Source of the DNA: JBGPML01 sp041486955
GTDB lineage: Bacteria; Patescibacteriota; UBA1384; 2-12-FULL-50-11; DASWYB01
Direction: 5' to 3'
Assembly (NCBI GenBank): GCA_041486955.1
Contig: JBGPML010000001.1
Location: 1 to 42,342 of the forward strand
Length of the DNA: 42,342 bases
Below the pieces are notes generated by a model that worked only from the letters and a program-made list of their open reading frames with translations, was not told the origin of the DNA and did no database searches. This document shows positions 14,638 to 22,713 of the stretch, piece after piece; positions within the stretch are counted from its first letter, which is position 1; each line of letters starts with the position of its first letter. A program made the position numbers and the translations under genes.

Positions 14638-14877
14638 ATGTCAGCACGAGATGTTGTAATGGCGAGGCAGAAGCGGCTCGCAGCTCTGCAAAAGCAGTTG
14701 TCTGGTCCTGAAGTTGACCGACAACATGAGGAAGAAGAGGCAGAACTAAGAGCCTCCGGAGTTAAGGGCTATATGCCAATCGATGGTCCACCAGGCCAGA
14801 CTACTGATTTTGTGATTCATTACCCCTTTGATCAGAAACGAGCAATCGAGGCCTGGCCCCTCGATGATACCCTCTAA
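14638..14877 (+). CDS. Small acidic protein of unknown function
   Basis: 79 residues. Start ATG at 14638 follows AAGGGAGA; the frame is open upstream to 14578 without a ribosome-binding site. Residues 4-45 look helical and highly charged (RQKRLAALQKQL, RQHEEEEAEL), possibly a coiled coil; the C-terminal half contains GYMPIDGPPGQ and HYPFDQKRAIEAWPLD. No membrane segment, no recognised family. It is a single-gene unit with its own promoter and terminator. Confidence 0.6.
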   Translation: MSARDVVMARQKRLAALQKQLSGPEVDRQHEEEEAELRASGVKGYMPIDGPPGQTTDFVIHYPFDQKRAIEAWPLDDTL

Positions 14878-14899
14878 TCGGCCCCGCTCCACTCTTACA

Positions 14900-14931
14900 A
14901 GCGGGCCACCTGATGGCGGCCCGCTTTTTTT
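14900..14931 (+). terminator. Strong intrinsic terminator
   Basis: AGCGGGCC (14900-14907) pairs with GGCCCGCT (14918-14925), followed by a long T-run to 14931. Confidence 0.85.
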
Positions 14932-14949
14932 ATTGCAATAACAGTTTTC

Positions 14950-14979
14950 TTGGTTTATTATTAAGTCATGTCGTATGTT
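14950..14979 (+). promoter_or_regulatory. Promoter of the attenuator-like leader
   Basis: TTGGTT (14950-14955), 18-nt spacer, TATGTT (14974-14979), then six bases to an ATG at 14986. The predicted start coincides with that ATG. Confidence 0.45.
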
Positions 14980-14985
14980 GCTTCC

Positions 14986-15060
14986 ATGAGCAATCTCCAA
15001 AGTCAGCTGGTCCTTGGCCTGCTTATTTTAGGTGACACGCATCGGGAGCCGTCTTCGTAA
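14986..15060 (+). CDS. Possible leaderless 24-residue leader peptide
   Basis: MSNLQSQLVLGLLILG followed by DTHREPSS. The ATG stands six nt after a -10 box with no Shine-Dalgarno. Six of the first 15 residues are Leu, using mixed codons. The stop codon lies inside the upper stem of the proposed antiterminator (15057-15062), which is where a leader-peptide stop is expected in translational attenuation. Reality of translation is unproven. Confidence 0.4.
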   Translation: MSNLQSQLVLGLLILGDTHREPSS

Positions 15061-15112
15061 CCACCCTTAGGTTACACGACACTGAAGAGAGCTCCCAACC
15101 GGGAGCTTTTTT
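15044..15112 (+). promoter_or_regulatory. Antiterminator/terminator pair (attenuator-like)
   Basis: Structure one: GGGAGC (15044-15049)/GCTCCC (15091-15096), TCTTC (15052-15056)/GAAGA (15084-15088), GTAACC (15057-15062)/GGTTAC (15070-15075), a nearly continuous helix. Structure two: AGCTCCC (15090-15096)/GGGAGCT (15101-15107) plus six T residues, an intrinsic terminator. Both use 15091-15096, so they exclude each other. Ribosome position on the leader ORF could choose between them. Confidence 0.6.
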
Positions 15113-15127
15113 CGTAGGAGAAGAAAC

Positions 15128-15322
15128 ATGTGCCAAGTTGTTGATGGTCTGATTCGTGAAGCGAGACGTCATGAAGACCCGCGGGCCGGAGAGGGTTATT
15201 ATCGCATTGCTATGCTTCTCGCCTCAATGCCACAGGGGCCAGAACGGGATTTCATTATCCGAGCGGTGACGACTGGCTTGGAGCAAGAAGATTCGAAAGA
15301 ATCAATCAGCAATCATTCGTGA
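15128..15322 (+). CDS. Small protein behind the attenuator
   Basis: 64 residues of unknown function, with GTAGGAGAAG as Shine-Dalgarno, lying 16 nt after the terminator T-run. The sequence looks helical and soluble: residues 1-35 (VDGLIREARRHE, GYYRIAMLLASM) resemble one or two TPR-like helices, followed by a Ser/Glu-rich tail (EDSKESISNHS). No named family. Its expression is probably controlled by the upstream terminator. Confidence 0.55.
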   Translation: MCQVVDGLIREARRHEDPRAGEGYYRIAMLLASMPQGPERDFIIRAVTTGLEQEDSKESISNHS

Positions 15323-15392
15323 GTCGGTCGGCTCACACCATCTATCTCCTTCGTTTACTTGATTCATCATGTCAACGAGGGAGATTTCTTTA

Positions 15393-15401
15393 TGTTATAG
15401 T
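15393..15401 (+). promoter_or_regulatory. Extended -10 promoter for a leaderless recO message
   Basis: TGT-TATAGT (15393-15401) is followed by six bases and the ATG at 15408. The predicted start is at or next to the start codon. No Shine-Dalgarno precedes this ATG. Confidence 0.55.
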
Positions 15402-15407
15402 GGCTCT

Positions 15408-16169
15408 ATGAATTCTCATCACAGTGTGAAAGATGAAGCAATCATTTTGCGAAAGAAAAATTTTGGTGAAGCCGACGTATTGTTAACTCTCTTAACCCGG
15501 AATAATGGAAAATTACGAGTAATTGCTAAGGGCGCACGCAAAACTACCAGCCGTTTGGTTGGGCACATCGAACTTTTTTCGATTATTAGTGGTCAGATTA
15601 ACCTTCAGCCAACGATCCCTATTTTGTCGCAAGTCAACGTAGAACATTCAATCATTGGACTAGCTGAAGATGCAACGGCGTTACAACGAATCTCTCTCCT
15701 GTCGGAAGTTGTTGACCGAGCAATGGAAGAAGGGGTCATTCATGAAGACATCTATCGAGTTTTAGCGGAGGGTAGTTTACGGTTACGGCAGCAGGATCAG
15801 CCGCTCCTGTTTATGGGGATACTGATGCGATTATTAGGTCAGTTGGGTTATGCGCCGGAATTATCTTTATGTGTTGTATGTAAAATACGATTAGAGGCTG
15901 GTGGACGATTTGCCTGGGATCATAGTGCCGGTGGCGTGGTGACCGATAACTGCATCACTGGTACCATGCAACAAATAACCGGAGAATCGCTTAAAGCCTT
16001 ACGGTTTCTCCAACGACAACCCATAACTGAGATGAGCAGATTGGTTGGAGAAGGGGAGGTCGTTGATCAGCTTCATAATGTCTTAATTCATTATGCCAGG
16101 TATGTCTTGGAACAGCCTCTGATGTCCGCCACCGTGTCGTATCGCGACACGCAGCTTTTACAAACATAA
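15408..16169 (+). CDS. recO: DNA repair protein RecO
   Basis: 253 residues. Loads RecA onto SSB-coated DNA with RecR. The N-terminal OB-fold is seen in DEAIILRKKNFGEADVLLTL (9-28) and NGKLRVIAKGARK; a helical domain follows with GYAPELSLCVVC, the first zinc-ligand pair CVVC. The later GGVVTDNC keeps only one of the expected second pair. I take ATG 15408 rather than an upstream in-frame codon at 15369 because the RecO domain begins here and the -10 box overlaps the longer version. It is followed after four bases by alr. Confidence 0.93.
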   Translation: MNSHHSVKDEAIILRKKNFGEADVLLTLLTRNNGKLRVIAKGARKTTSRLVGHIELFSIISGQINLQPTIPILSQVNVEHSIIGLAEDATALQRISLLSEVVDRAMEEGVIHEDIYRVLAEGSLRLRQQDQPLLFMGILMRLLGQLGYAPELSLCVVCKIRLEAGGRFAWDHSAGGVVTDNCITGTMQQITGESLKALRFLQRQPITEMSRLVGEGEVVDQLHNVLIHYARYVLEQPLMSATVSYRDTQLLQT

Positions 16170-16173
16170 AAAT

Positions 16174-17268
16174 ATGGCTTCATCATGGATTGAAGTTGAT
16201 AGCTTTGCGTTAGTGCATAATGTTCGTGTCATCCGCAACATTGTAGCGGATTTACCGATTTGGGCTGTCGTCAAATCTAACGCCTATGGTCATGATTTGG
16301 CCATCGCTAGTGAGGCGTTTTGGCGGGGCGGAGTGGACGCCTTTGTGGTTACCGACCCAGAAGATGCTAAACAGCTTTCCGATCAACGCTATAAACTACC
16401 AATCCTTGTTTTGTTTCCGGTCCCCGATTCAATGCTACTTATGGCGTTAGAGCGTGGCTGGCATTTGGCGGTTACCTCAATATCTTATTTTATGCGATTG
16501 GAACATTTTGCCAAAACACGACAAAAACAGGTCAAAGTCCATTTTGAAATCGAAACGGGTATGCATCGAACAGGGCTAAATTCTTTGGAAGTTGAATCAA
16601 TCCTCACGAAATATGGATTAAATAGTTCACTCGTCCAGCCCATCGGCATATTTACCCACCTGTTTCATGTTGAAGACGAATTAATCAGCATTGGCCAAAT
16701 TTCCCTTATGCAGGAATTACAATTCAATCTGCAAAGAAAAAAATTAGCGATTCCTATTACCCATGTGTTCGCCAGTGGCGGACTGGGCAAATATCGTAAC
16801 GAAACCCTTTTTGACGCTGTTCGATTAGGCGCTGCGCTGTATGGCTATTCCAAATATTTTCCAGAAACGACACCTGCCCTGACGTGGAAAACGAAAATCG
16901 TGGCTCTCGGACAGGTAAAGCCGGGAGAATCGGTTGGTTACAATCGGACTTATACTGCCCAAAGGATCGTTCGAACGGCGACTATTCCAGTTGGTTTCGC
17001 CGATGGATTGGATCGTCGGTTAAGTAACGTTGGATGGGTGTTAATTCGAGGCAAGCGTTGCCCCATCATTGGCCGGGTAAGTATGAACTATGCGACTATT
17101 GATGTCACCGGAGTACTGCGTCTCGAAGAGGATGAAGAGGTAGTGCTTTTGGGCAAACAGCAAGGCAGTATTATTACCCTTCAGCATATCGAGGAATGGG
17201 CCGGAATCGTACCAAACGAATTTGTAACGGGTATTAATAGTTCTATTTCGCGGATAAAAACCAAGTAA
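16174..17268 (+). CDS. alr: Alanine racemase
   Basis: 364 residues. PLP enzyme converting L-Ala to D-Ala for peptidoglycan. The PLP lysine is in AVVKSNAYGHD (residues about 31-41); the PLP-phosphate region is ASGGLGKYRNE; RLGAALYGY follows, and the catalytic Tyr of the second domain is in SVGYNRTY. GRVSMN replaces the usual GRVCMD. Length and domain order (TIM barrel then beta domain) are normal. It lies 4 nt after recO, so they are probably cotranscribed, an uncommon pairing. Confidence 0.95.
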   Translation: MASSWIEVDSFALVHNVRVIRNIVADLPIWAVVKSNAYGHDLAIASEAFWRGGVDAFVVTDPEDAKQLSDQRYKLPILVLFPVPDSMLLMALERGWHLAVTSISYFMRLEHFAKTRQKQVKVHFEIETGMHRTGLNSLEVESILTKYGLNSSLVQPIGIFTHLFHVEDELISIGQISLMQELQFNLQRKKLAIPITHVFASGGLGKYRNETLFDAVRLGAALYGYSKYFPETTPALTWKTKIVALGQVKPGESVGYNRTYTAQRIVRTATIPVGFADGLDRRLSNVGWVLIRGKRCPIIGRVSMNYATIDVTGVLRLEEDEEVVLLGKQQGSIITLQHIEEWAGIVPNEFVTGINSSISRIKTK

Positions 17269-17286
17269 CATTGTTGCTCATATTTA

Positions 17287-17315
17287 TTGATCAATAACAG
17301 GTTATTCTTTATAAT
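17287..17315 (+). promoter_or_regulatory. Promoter for a leaderless glyS message
   Basis: TTGATC (17287-17292), 17-nt spacer, perfect TATAAT (17310-17315), then six bases and the ATG at 17322. The transcript start should fall on the start codon. No Shine-Dalgarno. Confidence 0.7.
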
Positions 17316-17321
17316 CGACTT

Positions 17322-18683
17322 ATGCCTTTATCCTCTCTCGAACCGATTGTGAATCTAGCCAAACGACGAGGATTCGTTGTTGGATCAAGTGAAATTTATG
17401 GTGGGATAGCCTCGATTTTTGATTACGGTCCGCTCGGTGTGGAATTAAAAAACAACTTAAAACAGTTGTGGTGGAAAACGTTTATTCACCAACGTGACGA
17501 CATGGTGGGGATCGATTCGTCGATTATTATGCATCCGAGAGTCTGGGAGGCCTCAGGCCATTTAGAAAGCTTTACTGACCCATTAGTTGAATGCACTAAA
17601 TGTCATATGCGTTTCCGGGAAGATCATATGCCGGAAAAATCAGACGGAAAATTTTGGAAATGTCCTGAGGGGGGTGAACATCATTTTTCTGAGGCCCGAC
17701 AGTTTAACTTGATGTTCAAAACATTTCTAGGGGCGACCGAAGAATCAGCTAATATCGCCTATTTACGTCCTGAAACAGCCCAAGGCATGTTTGCGAATTT
17801 TAAATATGTTCTAGAAACAACGCGACAAAAGGTTCCATTTGGCATTGGTCAGATCGGCAAGAGTTTCCGTAATGAAATTGGATTAGGCAACTGGCTTTTT
17901 CGCTTACGCGAGTTTGAAATCGCTGAACTGGAATTTTTTGTCAAACCTGGCACTGACGAGGAATGGTTTGACCATTGGGTAGGGGCGTGGGAGCATTTTT
18001 ATGAATCAGTGGGAATCGACAAAGCCAATATTAAACGGGACGAAAAGTCGAAAGAGAGTTTGGCCCACTATTCAAAACGAACGATTGATATGCATTATCG
18101 ATTTCCTCACGGGTGGGATGAGTTAGGCGGAATCGCTAATCGAACGGATTATGATCTCAAGCGTCACATGGAATTTTCGGGTAAAGATTTAACCTATTTT
18201 GATCAAGAAACGCATGAAAAATTTGTGCCTTACGTTATAGAGCCTACCCAAGGGATTGATCGCTTATTTATTGCGGTATTATGTGATGCGTACCGAGAAT
18301 ACCCAGGTGGTCGCAAAAGTGATGATGCGGCAATGCCTGAGGAGAAAGAACCAACAGAAACCGATGTGGTTTTGCATCTCAAGCCATTCTTGGCGCCTTT
18401 TAAAGTTGCTGTCCTGCCACTCGTAAAAAAGGATGGTTTGGCTGAGCTCGGAAAGCAATTGGCCGAAGATTTAAGAAAATCTATGACCACATTTTACGAT
18501 GAATCGGGTTCGATTGGTCGACGTTATCGTCGGCAAGATGAGATTGGCACACCCTGGTGTATTACCTTGGATTATCAAACGAAGGAAGATAATACGGTGA
18601 CGATTCGTGATCGTGACTCGATGGAGCAAGTAAGAATTTCTACTTCCGAACTAAATCATTGGCTCGAAAGTCGTCTTGTATAA
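17322..18683 (+). CDS. glyS: Glycine-tRNA ligase, dimeric class II type
   Basis: 453 residues. Charges tRNA-Gly. It is the alpha2 type found in archaea, eukaryotes and many bacteria, not the alpha2beta2 type. Motifs: GFVVGSSEIYGG and FDYGPLGVELKNN near the start, zinc-site CTKCHMRF, motif 2 YLRPETAQGMF (near 147) and FGIGQIGKSFRNE, LREFEIAELEFF, and motif 3 in EPTQGIDRLF; the anticodon domain follows with DEIGTPWCITLD. Complete, with ATG set by a TATAAT six nt upstream. Confidence 0.96.
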   Translation: MPLSSLEPIVNLAKRRGFVVGSSEIYGGIASIFDYGPLGVELKNNLKQLWWKTFIHQRDDMVGIDSSIIMHPRVWEASGHLESFTDPLVECTKCHMRFREDHMPEKSDGKFWKCPEGGEHHFSEARQFNLMFKTFLGATEESANIAYLRPETAQGMFANFKYVLETTRQKVPFGIGQIGKSFRNEIGLGNWLFRLREFEIAELEFFVKPGTDEEWFDHWVGAWEHFYESVGIDKANIKRDEKSKESLAHYSKRTIDMHYRFPHGWDELGGIANRTDYDLKRHMEFSGKDLTYFDQETHEKFVPYVIEPTQGIDRLFIAVLCDAYREYPGGRKSDDAAMPEEKEPTETDVVLHLKPFLAPFKVAVLPLVKKDGLAELGKQLAEDLRKSMTTFYDESGSIGRRYRRQDEIGTPWCITLDYQTKEDNTVTIRDRDSMEQVRISTSELNHWLESRLV

Positions 18684-18757
18684 TAGTATATTCAGAAAGA
18701 TTTTCGCTTAAGTGGGCAATGGCTCAGCTCGCACACTACATGATAGGGTAACATTGA

Positions 18758-18786
18758 ACAGGCTCTCCTCAAGAGAGTCTGTTTTT
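18758..18786 (+). terminator. Intrinsic terminator between glyS and mraZ
   Basis: ACAGGCTCTC (18758-18767) pairs with GAGAGTCTGT (18773-18782) with one G.T, followed by T residues. The 70 bases before it show nothing coding. Confidence 0.75.
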
Positions 18787-18836
18787 GAATACTAAATATT
18801 GGGCCTATTATCTACTTGCATGCTTATATATAGGTC

Positions 18837-18865
18837 TTGACAGGCAGGTCTGTCCACAATAGAGT
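18837..18865 (+). promoter_or_regulatory. Main promoter of the dcw cluster
   Basis: Perfect TTGACA (18837-18842), 17-nt spacer, TAGAGT (18860-18865); predicted start near 18872. An inverted repeat GACAG/CTGTC (18839-18843/18850-18854) lies across the -35 and spacer and could be an operator. Confidence 0.75.
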
Positions 18866-18875
18866 AGGTAGTAAT

Positions 18876-18907
18876 GGTGAATGGTGGTGTCAGGTGGGGA
18901 ATGGTGG
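18876..18907 (+). promoter_or_regulatory. MraZ-type operator: GGTGG direct repeats
   Basis: GGTGG occurs at 18883, 18893 and 18903, exactly 10 bp apart, with GGTGA seven bases earlier at 18876. MraZ proteins are known to bind several TGGG-like direct repeats at 10-bp spacing in their own promoter/leader. Placement in the mraZ leader fits autorepression of the cluster. Confidence 0.7.
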
Positions 18908-18937
18908 CGGATAGCCAGAAATGCAGAAAGGATGAAA

Positions 18938-19369
18938 ATGTTTCTTGGCGAATTCGAACATTCTATTGATGCAAAAGGGCGCTTGGCCATTCCGGTAAAA
19001 TACCGCAATGCTTTAGCCGATGGAGCAGTGGTAACACGCGGACTTGATAACTGTTTAACCGTTTATCCCAAAAAGGAATGGGAAAAATTAGCCGAACAGA
19101 TTGCCTCGTTGCCAATCACTGAACCAAATGCCAGGTCTTTTACGCGCCTCATGTTAGCCGGAGCCATGGATGTTGAGGCAGATAAACAGGGAAGAATCAT
19201 TTTGCCTGCTTATCTGCGCCAATATGCTGGGCTGGGCGCTAACACGATCGTGGCTGGACTGTATAACCGAATTGAAATCTGGGATAAGGCTAGATGGACT
19301 GAATACAGTCAGAATGCCCAGGCCAATTCTTCAGACATTGCGAGCCAGCTCTCGGAGCTTGGTATATAA
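18938..19369 (+). CDS. mraZ: Transcriptional regulator MraZ
   Basis: 143 residues. AbrB-like double SpoVT domain protein that represses the division/cell-wall cluster. MFLGEFEHSIDAKGRLAIP (1-19) and the second copy MDVEADKQGRIILPAYLR mark the two DNA-binding hairpins. Start set at ATG 18938, eight nt after GAAAGG, because the family begins MFLGEYxHxxDxKGR; longer in-frame starts run through the operator repeats. It is the first gene of the cluster, with its likely binding sites upstream. About 310 bp separate it from rsmH, longer than usual. Confidence 0.95.
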   Translation: MFLGEFEHSIDAKGRLAIPVKYRNALADGAVVTRGLDNCLTVYPKKEWEKLAEQIASLPITEPNARSFTRLMLAGAMDVEADKQGRIILPAYLRQYAGLGANTIVAGLYNRIEIWDKARWTEYSQNAQANSSDIASQLSELGI

Positions 19370-19683
19370 CACCTTTACATGGCCTGTATCGAAATGTCAA
19401 ATGACGTAACGGTCTGGCCGGATTCAATTATGCTTCTCGAGAGCTCTACAGGCTTCCAGAAGCACCAAAACTCATTCGACCAGTAGTGGGTATTCCGGTT
19501 ATCCCGGACCCAAGCACCGCACTGTTATTTTCTTTCAGTAGGTCTGTCCAATTTCATTTATGACATTGGAAAAACGCCGGGGTTAGATCTTCCCGCAAAA
19601 AGAGTTATCTTTTGGGATCAGCTAACTTTGGAGGGGCACATTCCTGCTACTGGCCATGGGTTAGGGAGGAGAGAATCACGAAT
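19370..19683 (+). other. Long mraZ-rsmH intergenic region
   Basis: About 314 bases with no ORF I can support. It contains a TCCAAT (19547-19552) / ATTGGA hairpin and an 11-base copy of AGGTCTGTCCA (19540-19550), identical to 18846-18856 in the mraZ promoter spacer. No promoter of good quality was found. Confidence 0.5.
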
Positions 19684-20556
19684 ATGAAACACAGTCCTGT
19701 CCTCCTTAACGAAGTTATTACGGCATTAGAACCGCAGTCGGGTTCGCGGTATATCGATGCCACCCTCGGAGATGGAGGGCACGCCAATGCACTTTTAGAA
19801 GCAAGTCAGCCTGACGGAAAGGTCTTAGGCCTCGATCAAGACCCACAGCAAATTATGGTGGCCAAGGAGAACTTAGCCAAATGGGGTAAACGGATAACGA
19901 TCGTTGAATCGCGATTTTCCAGCTTGAAAGAACGAGCAGTAAAAGCCGGATTCAGACACGTTGATGGTATTCTCCTCGACTTGGGCATATCCTCAAGGCA
20001 GCTCAGTGTCCTCTCGTATGGTCTGAGTCTCGATGATAATTCCAATCTGGATATGCGACTTACGCCAACATTGCCACACTCAGCCGCTGATTTACTTAAC
20101 CACGGGAACGAAACCGAAATTGCCGACATCTTATATGAATTTGGTGATCGTCATAATAGCCGCACCTTAGCTCGAAAAATCGTCTCATTTCGCAGGAAAG
20201 CGACATTTAAAGTAGCTTATGATCTGAAGCAAGCGATCGATGTGTGGAATCCCCATGCTTTGGCGCCGATATTTCAGGCCTTAAGGATTTGGGTTAATAC
20301 TGAATTTGATGAATTACACACTGTTCTACCGCAAGCCATTGATCTCTTAACGCCAGGGGGAACTCTCGCTATCATTACCTTCCATTCAGGGGAGGATCGG
20401 ATTGTGAAGCGGTTTCTACGAGACCGTCGTAAGCTACTCAGAGTGTCACACGTGATTACTCCGAGCTATGATGAAGTACGAAAAAATCCTCGAGCCCGTA
20501 GCGCCAAGTTGCGCTTAGCTCAAAAATTAGGAGGGGAGCAGCATGATTCCAGTTAG
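19684..20556 (+). CDS. rsmH: 16S rRNA (cytosine1402-N4)-methyltransferase
   Basis: 290 residues. SAM-dependent methylation of C1402 in 16S rRNA. HSPVLLNEVI (3-12) and YIDATLGDGGHA form the SAM site; ILLDLGISSRQLS, LDMRL, and GGTLAIITFHSGEDRIVKRF are family motifs; the last has Gly where SLEDR is usual. Start at ATG 19684 follows GGGAGGAGAG. It overlaps ftsL by 14 bp. Second gene of the dcw cluster. Confidence 0.95.
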   Translation: MKHSPVLLNEVITALEPQSGSRYIDATLGDGGHANALLEASQPDGKVLGLDQDPQQIMVAKENLAKWGKRITIVESRFSSLKERAVKAGFRHVDGILLDLGISSRQLSVLSYGLSLDDNSNLDMRLTPTLPHSAADLLNHGNETEIADILYEFGDRHNSRTLARKIVSFRRKATFKVAYDLKQAIDVWNPHALAPIFQALRIWVNTEFDELHTVLPQAIDLLTPGGTLAIITFHSGEDRIVKRFLRDRRKLLRVSHVITPSYDEVRKNPRARSAKLRLAQKLGGEQHDSS

Positions 20557-20869
20557 CTATGTAAACCATATGTCAACCCAATCACAGCGACCGTCACGAA
20601 AATTAGTTCGGTTGAGTTTGGTTTCGTCGCGACTCATTGGATTCCTCATCCTTGCTATTCTAGCTCTTTTCTATATTGCTCAATCCACGGGAGCTACGAC
20701 CAAGCGGGTCGAAGTACAAAGCCTAAGGTCACAAGCAGATACTATGGAAACAGAGCAAGCTGATCTAGAGTTAAATATCACCCGGATGAAAGCGCTTGAT
20801 ACTATCACACAATCGGCCGGTCAATTGGGTTTAGAACCGGTTACCAGCGTGGAGCATCTCTCTCAGTAG
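20543..20869 (+). CDS. ftsL: FtsL-like cell division protein
   Basis: 108 residues. A basic N-terminus (RPSRKLVRL), one membrane helix (about residues 29-49, SRLIGFLILAILALFYIAQ), then a predicted coiled coil (VQSLRSQADTMETEQADLEL) and a short ending with LGLEPVTSVEHL. The layout and the position between rsmH and ftsI match FtsL, a bitopic division protein that works with FtsQ and FtsB. Sequence identity of FtsL is always low, so position counts heavily. AGGAGGGG seven nt before ATG 20543 fixes the start inside rsmH. Confidence 0.8.
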   Translation: MIPVSYVNHMSTQSQRPSRKLVRLSLVSSRLIGFLILAILALFYIAQSTGATTKRVEVQSLRSQADTMETEQADLELNITRMKALDTITQSAGQLGLEPVTSVEHLSQ

Positions 20870-20870
20870 C

Positions 20871-21020
20871 ATGGGACGTGAAGAAGCGTTGATTGTCAAT
20901 ATTTCGCACTTCAACCGTCGCGATGCTGGGTTTAATATTGGAGGTCTTCTGCTTAAAAAACGCAGGTCAATTTTAGGATTTGTGCAAACTAATCCATGGG
21001 ATCGCTATGGATTTTGCTGA
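20871..21020 (+). CDS. Small ORF between ftsL and ftsI
   Basis: 49 codons beginning one base after the ftsL stop and overlapping the ftsI start by 14 bp, so it fills the gap exactly. The sequence MGREEALIVNISHFNRR, then GGLLLKKRRSILGF and a Trp-Asp-Arg-Tyr ending, matches nothing I know. No Shine-Dalgarno, but coupling to ftsL is possible. The same 14-bp overlap occurs at rsmH/ftsL. It could be a chance frame in a 137-bp spacer. Confidence 0.4.
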   Translation: MGREEALIVNISHFNRRDAGFNIGGLLLKKRRSILGFVQTNPWDRYGFC

Positions 21021-22713
21021 ATGGCAACGCCGACTCACCGTCATCATCACCTTGGCCGGGTTGATGCTTCTCACGTTCACGGGTCGTCTGTATCAGAAAA
21101 CCGTCATTGAATATAAAGATACGGTCCAGGCGGCCGAAAATCAGTATATGTACCGCAAAGAGGTTGATGGACAGCGAGGTTCTATTGTGGTTAAACTCGA
21201 TGATCATACTTATTATCCATTGGCCACTAATGAAGAGCGTTACGAAGTAATTGTTGTGCCTAATCAAGTTCTAGATCCAAAAACGACAGCTAAAGGTCTG
21301 GCGCCAGTCATCGAATTATCGGAAAATGATATTTATAACAAAATTAATAATAAGAAGTTTTACATTCCACCACTAAGGCATCGATTGTCGAGACAACAAT
21401 ACGATAAGATCACTGCTCTCCATTTACGAGGAGTTTTGCTATACCCCGAGTCTGTAAGAATATATCCTGAAAAGTCATTAGCTTCGCAATTGCTTGGATT
21501 TGTAAACAATGATGGCGAGGGTAATTATGGTCTAGAAGGGACATTCGACCAAGTTCTTCGTGGAGAAAATGGGTATCAAGTCGGTGAAAAAGACAATCAA
21601 AATCGTTTAATTAACGTCAACGACGAAGTCAAAGCAAAAACCGGCGCGACAATAGTATTAACAATCGATCGAGATATACAGAGGTATGTCGAAACTACAC
21701 TCGCTGATGCCGTTAAAAATTATCAAGCGGATAGTGGGTCTGTCGTTATTATGGATCCCAAAACAGGCGCCATCATCGCTATGGCCTCTGTGCCTACCTA
21801 TGATCCAAATGACTATAATACGGTGGCGAAAGACAATCAGAATGTATACATAAATCCAGTTATATCGAATTCATGGGAACCAGGCTCTATTATGAAACCT
21901 TTAGTTATGGCCATGGCTATAGATAAAGGGCTGGTAGAGCCCGATACCAAAGAGACATTCGGAGCCTCAATTCGAGTTTTGAATCACGATATTTATACGG
22001 CAGAAAAGAAAGCCTTTGGCACCGAAACGATGACTCAAGTCCTTGAAAATTCCGACAACGTCGCGATGGTTTGGCTCGCCAATAAACTCGGAAACGATAG
22101 TCAGTATGAAGAAATGAAAAAATTTGGTTTTGGCGATAGTCCCAAGTTAAATCTTAAAAATGTCGCCGGTGGGTTTATGCCCGATGTCAAGAAATGGAAT
22201 GATTTAACCCGAGCAACATTGTCTTTTGGACAGGGCATTGCCGCAACACCGCTGCAAATGGTTACCGCCTATAGCGCACTCGCCAATAAAGGGGTGATGA
22301 TGCAGCCGTATATCGTGTCTGATGTTCTTGATGAGCAAGGGACCATTTCTACCATTAAACCAACTGAAGTTGGGCATGTTGTCAGTGAAGACACCAGCAA
22401 TAAAATCAGTCTTATGTTAGAATCAGTAGTGGAAAATGGTTTAGGTAAACGAGCAAAAGTACCAGGGTATCGTATTGGTGGCAAAACGGGTACTGCTCAA
22501 GTGGCTGACCCAAATGGCGGCTATTATGAAGATCGACACATCGGCTCTTTTGCCGGTTATTTTCCTATCTCGAATCCACAATATGCAATGGTGGTTAAAT
22601 TAGATAATCCAAAAAGTGTTCAATTTGCTGAATCATCAGCCGGGCCAACCTTCGGCCAAATTGCTGCCTGGGTTCTTTACCATCAACAAGTCTTACCGGA
22701 TAAACCACAATGA
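21007..22713 (+). CDS. ftsI: Penicillin-binding protein 2/FtsI-type transpeptidase
   Basis: 568 residues. Septal class B PBP cross-linking peptidoglycan with FtsW. One membrane helix near residues 12-30 (VIITLAGLMLLTFTG), RG-containing dimer domain (GQRGSIVV), then the transpeptidase: active-site SxxK in WEPGSIMKP, SxN in NSDNVA, and KTGTAQV. I prefer ATG 21007 over GTG 20980 since the region before it shows no conservation expected of the family; neither has a good Shine-Dalgarno. It overlaps murF by four bases (ATGA). Confidence 0.95.
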   Translation: MDFAEWQRRLTVIITLAGLMLLTFTGRLYQKTVIEYKDTVQAAENQYMYRKEVDGQRGSIVVKLDDHTYYPLATNEERYEVIVVPNQVLDPKTTAKGLAPVIELSENDIYNKINNKKFYIPPLRHRLSRQQYDKITALHLRGVLLYPESVRIYPEKSLASQLLGFVNNDGEGNYGLEGTFDQVLRGENGYQVGEKDNQNRLINVNDEVKAKTGATIVLTIDRDIQRYVETTLADAVKNYQADSGSVVIMDPKTGAIIAMASVPTYDPNDYNTVAKDNQNVYINPVISNSWEPGSIMKPLVMAMAIDKGLVEPDTKETFGASIRVLNHDIYTAEKKAFGTETMTQVLENSDNVAMVWLANKLGNDSQYEEMKKFGFGDSPKLNLKNVAGGFMPDVKKWNDLTRATLSFGQGIAATPLQMVTAYSALANKGVMMQPYIVSDVLDEQGTISTIKPTEVGHVVSEDTSNKISLMLESVVENGLGKRAKVPGYRIGGKTGTAQVADPNGGYYEDRHIGSFAGYFPISNPQYAMVVKLDNPKSVQFAESSAGPTFGQIAAWVLYHQQVLPDKPQ

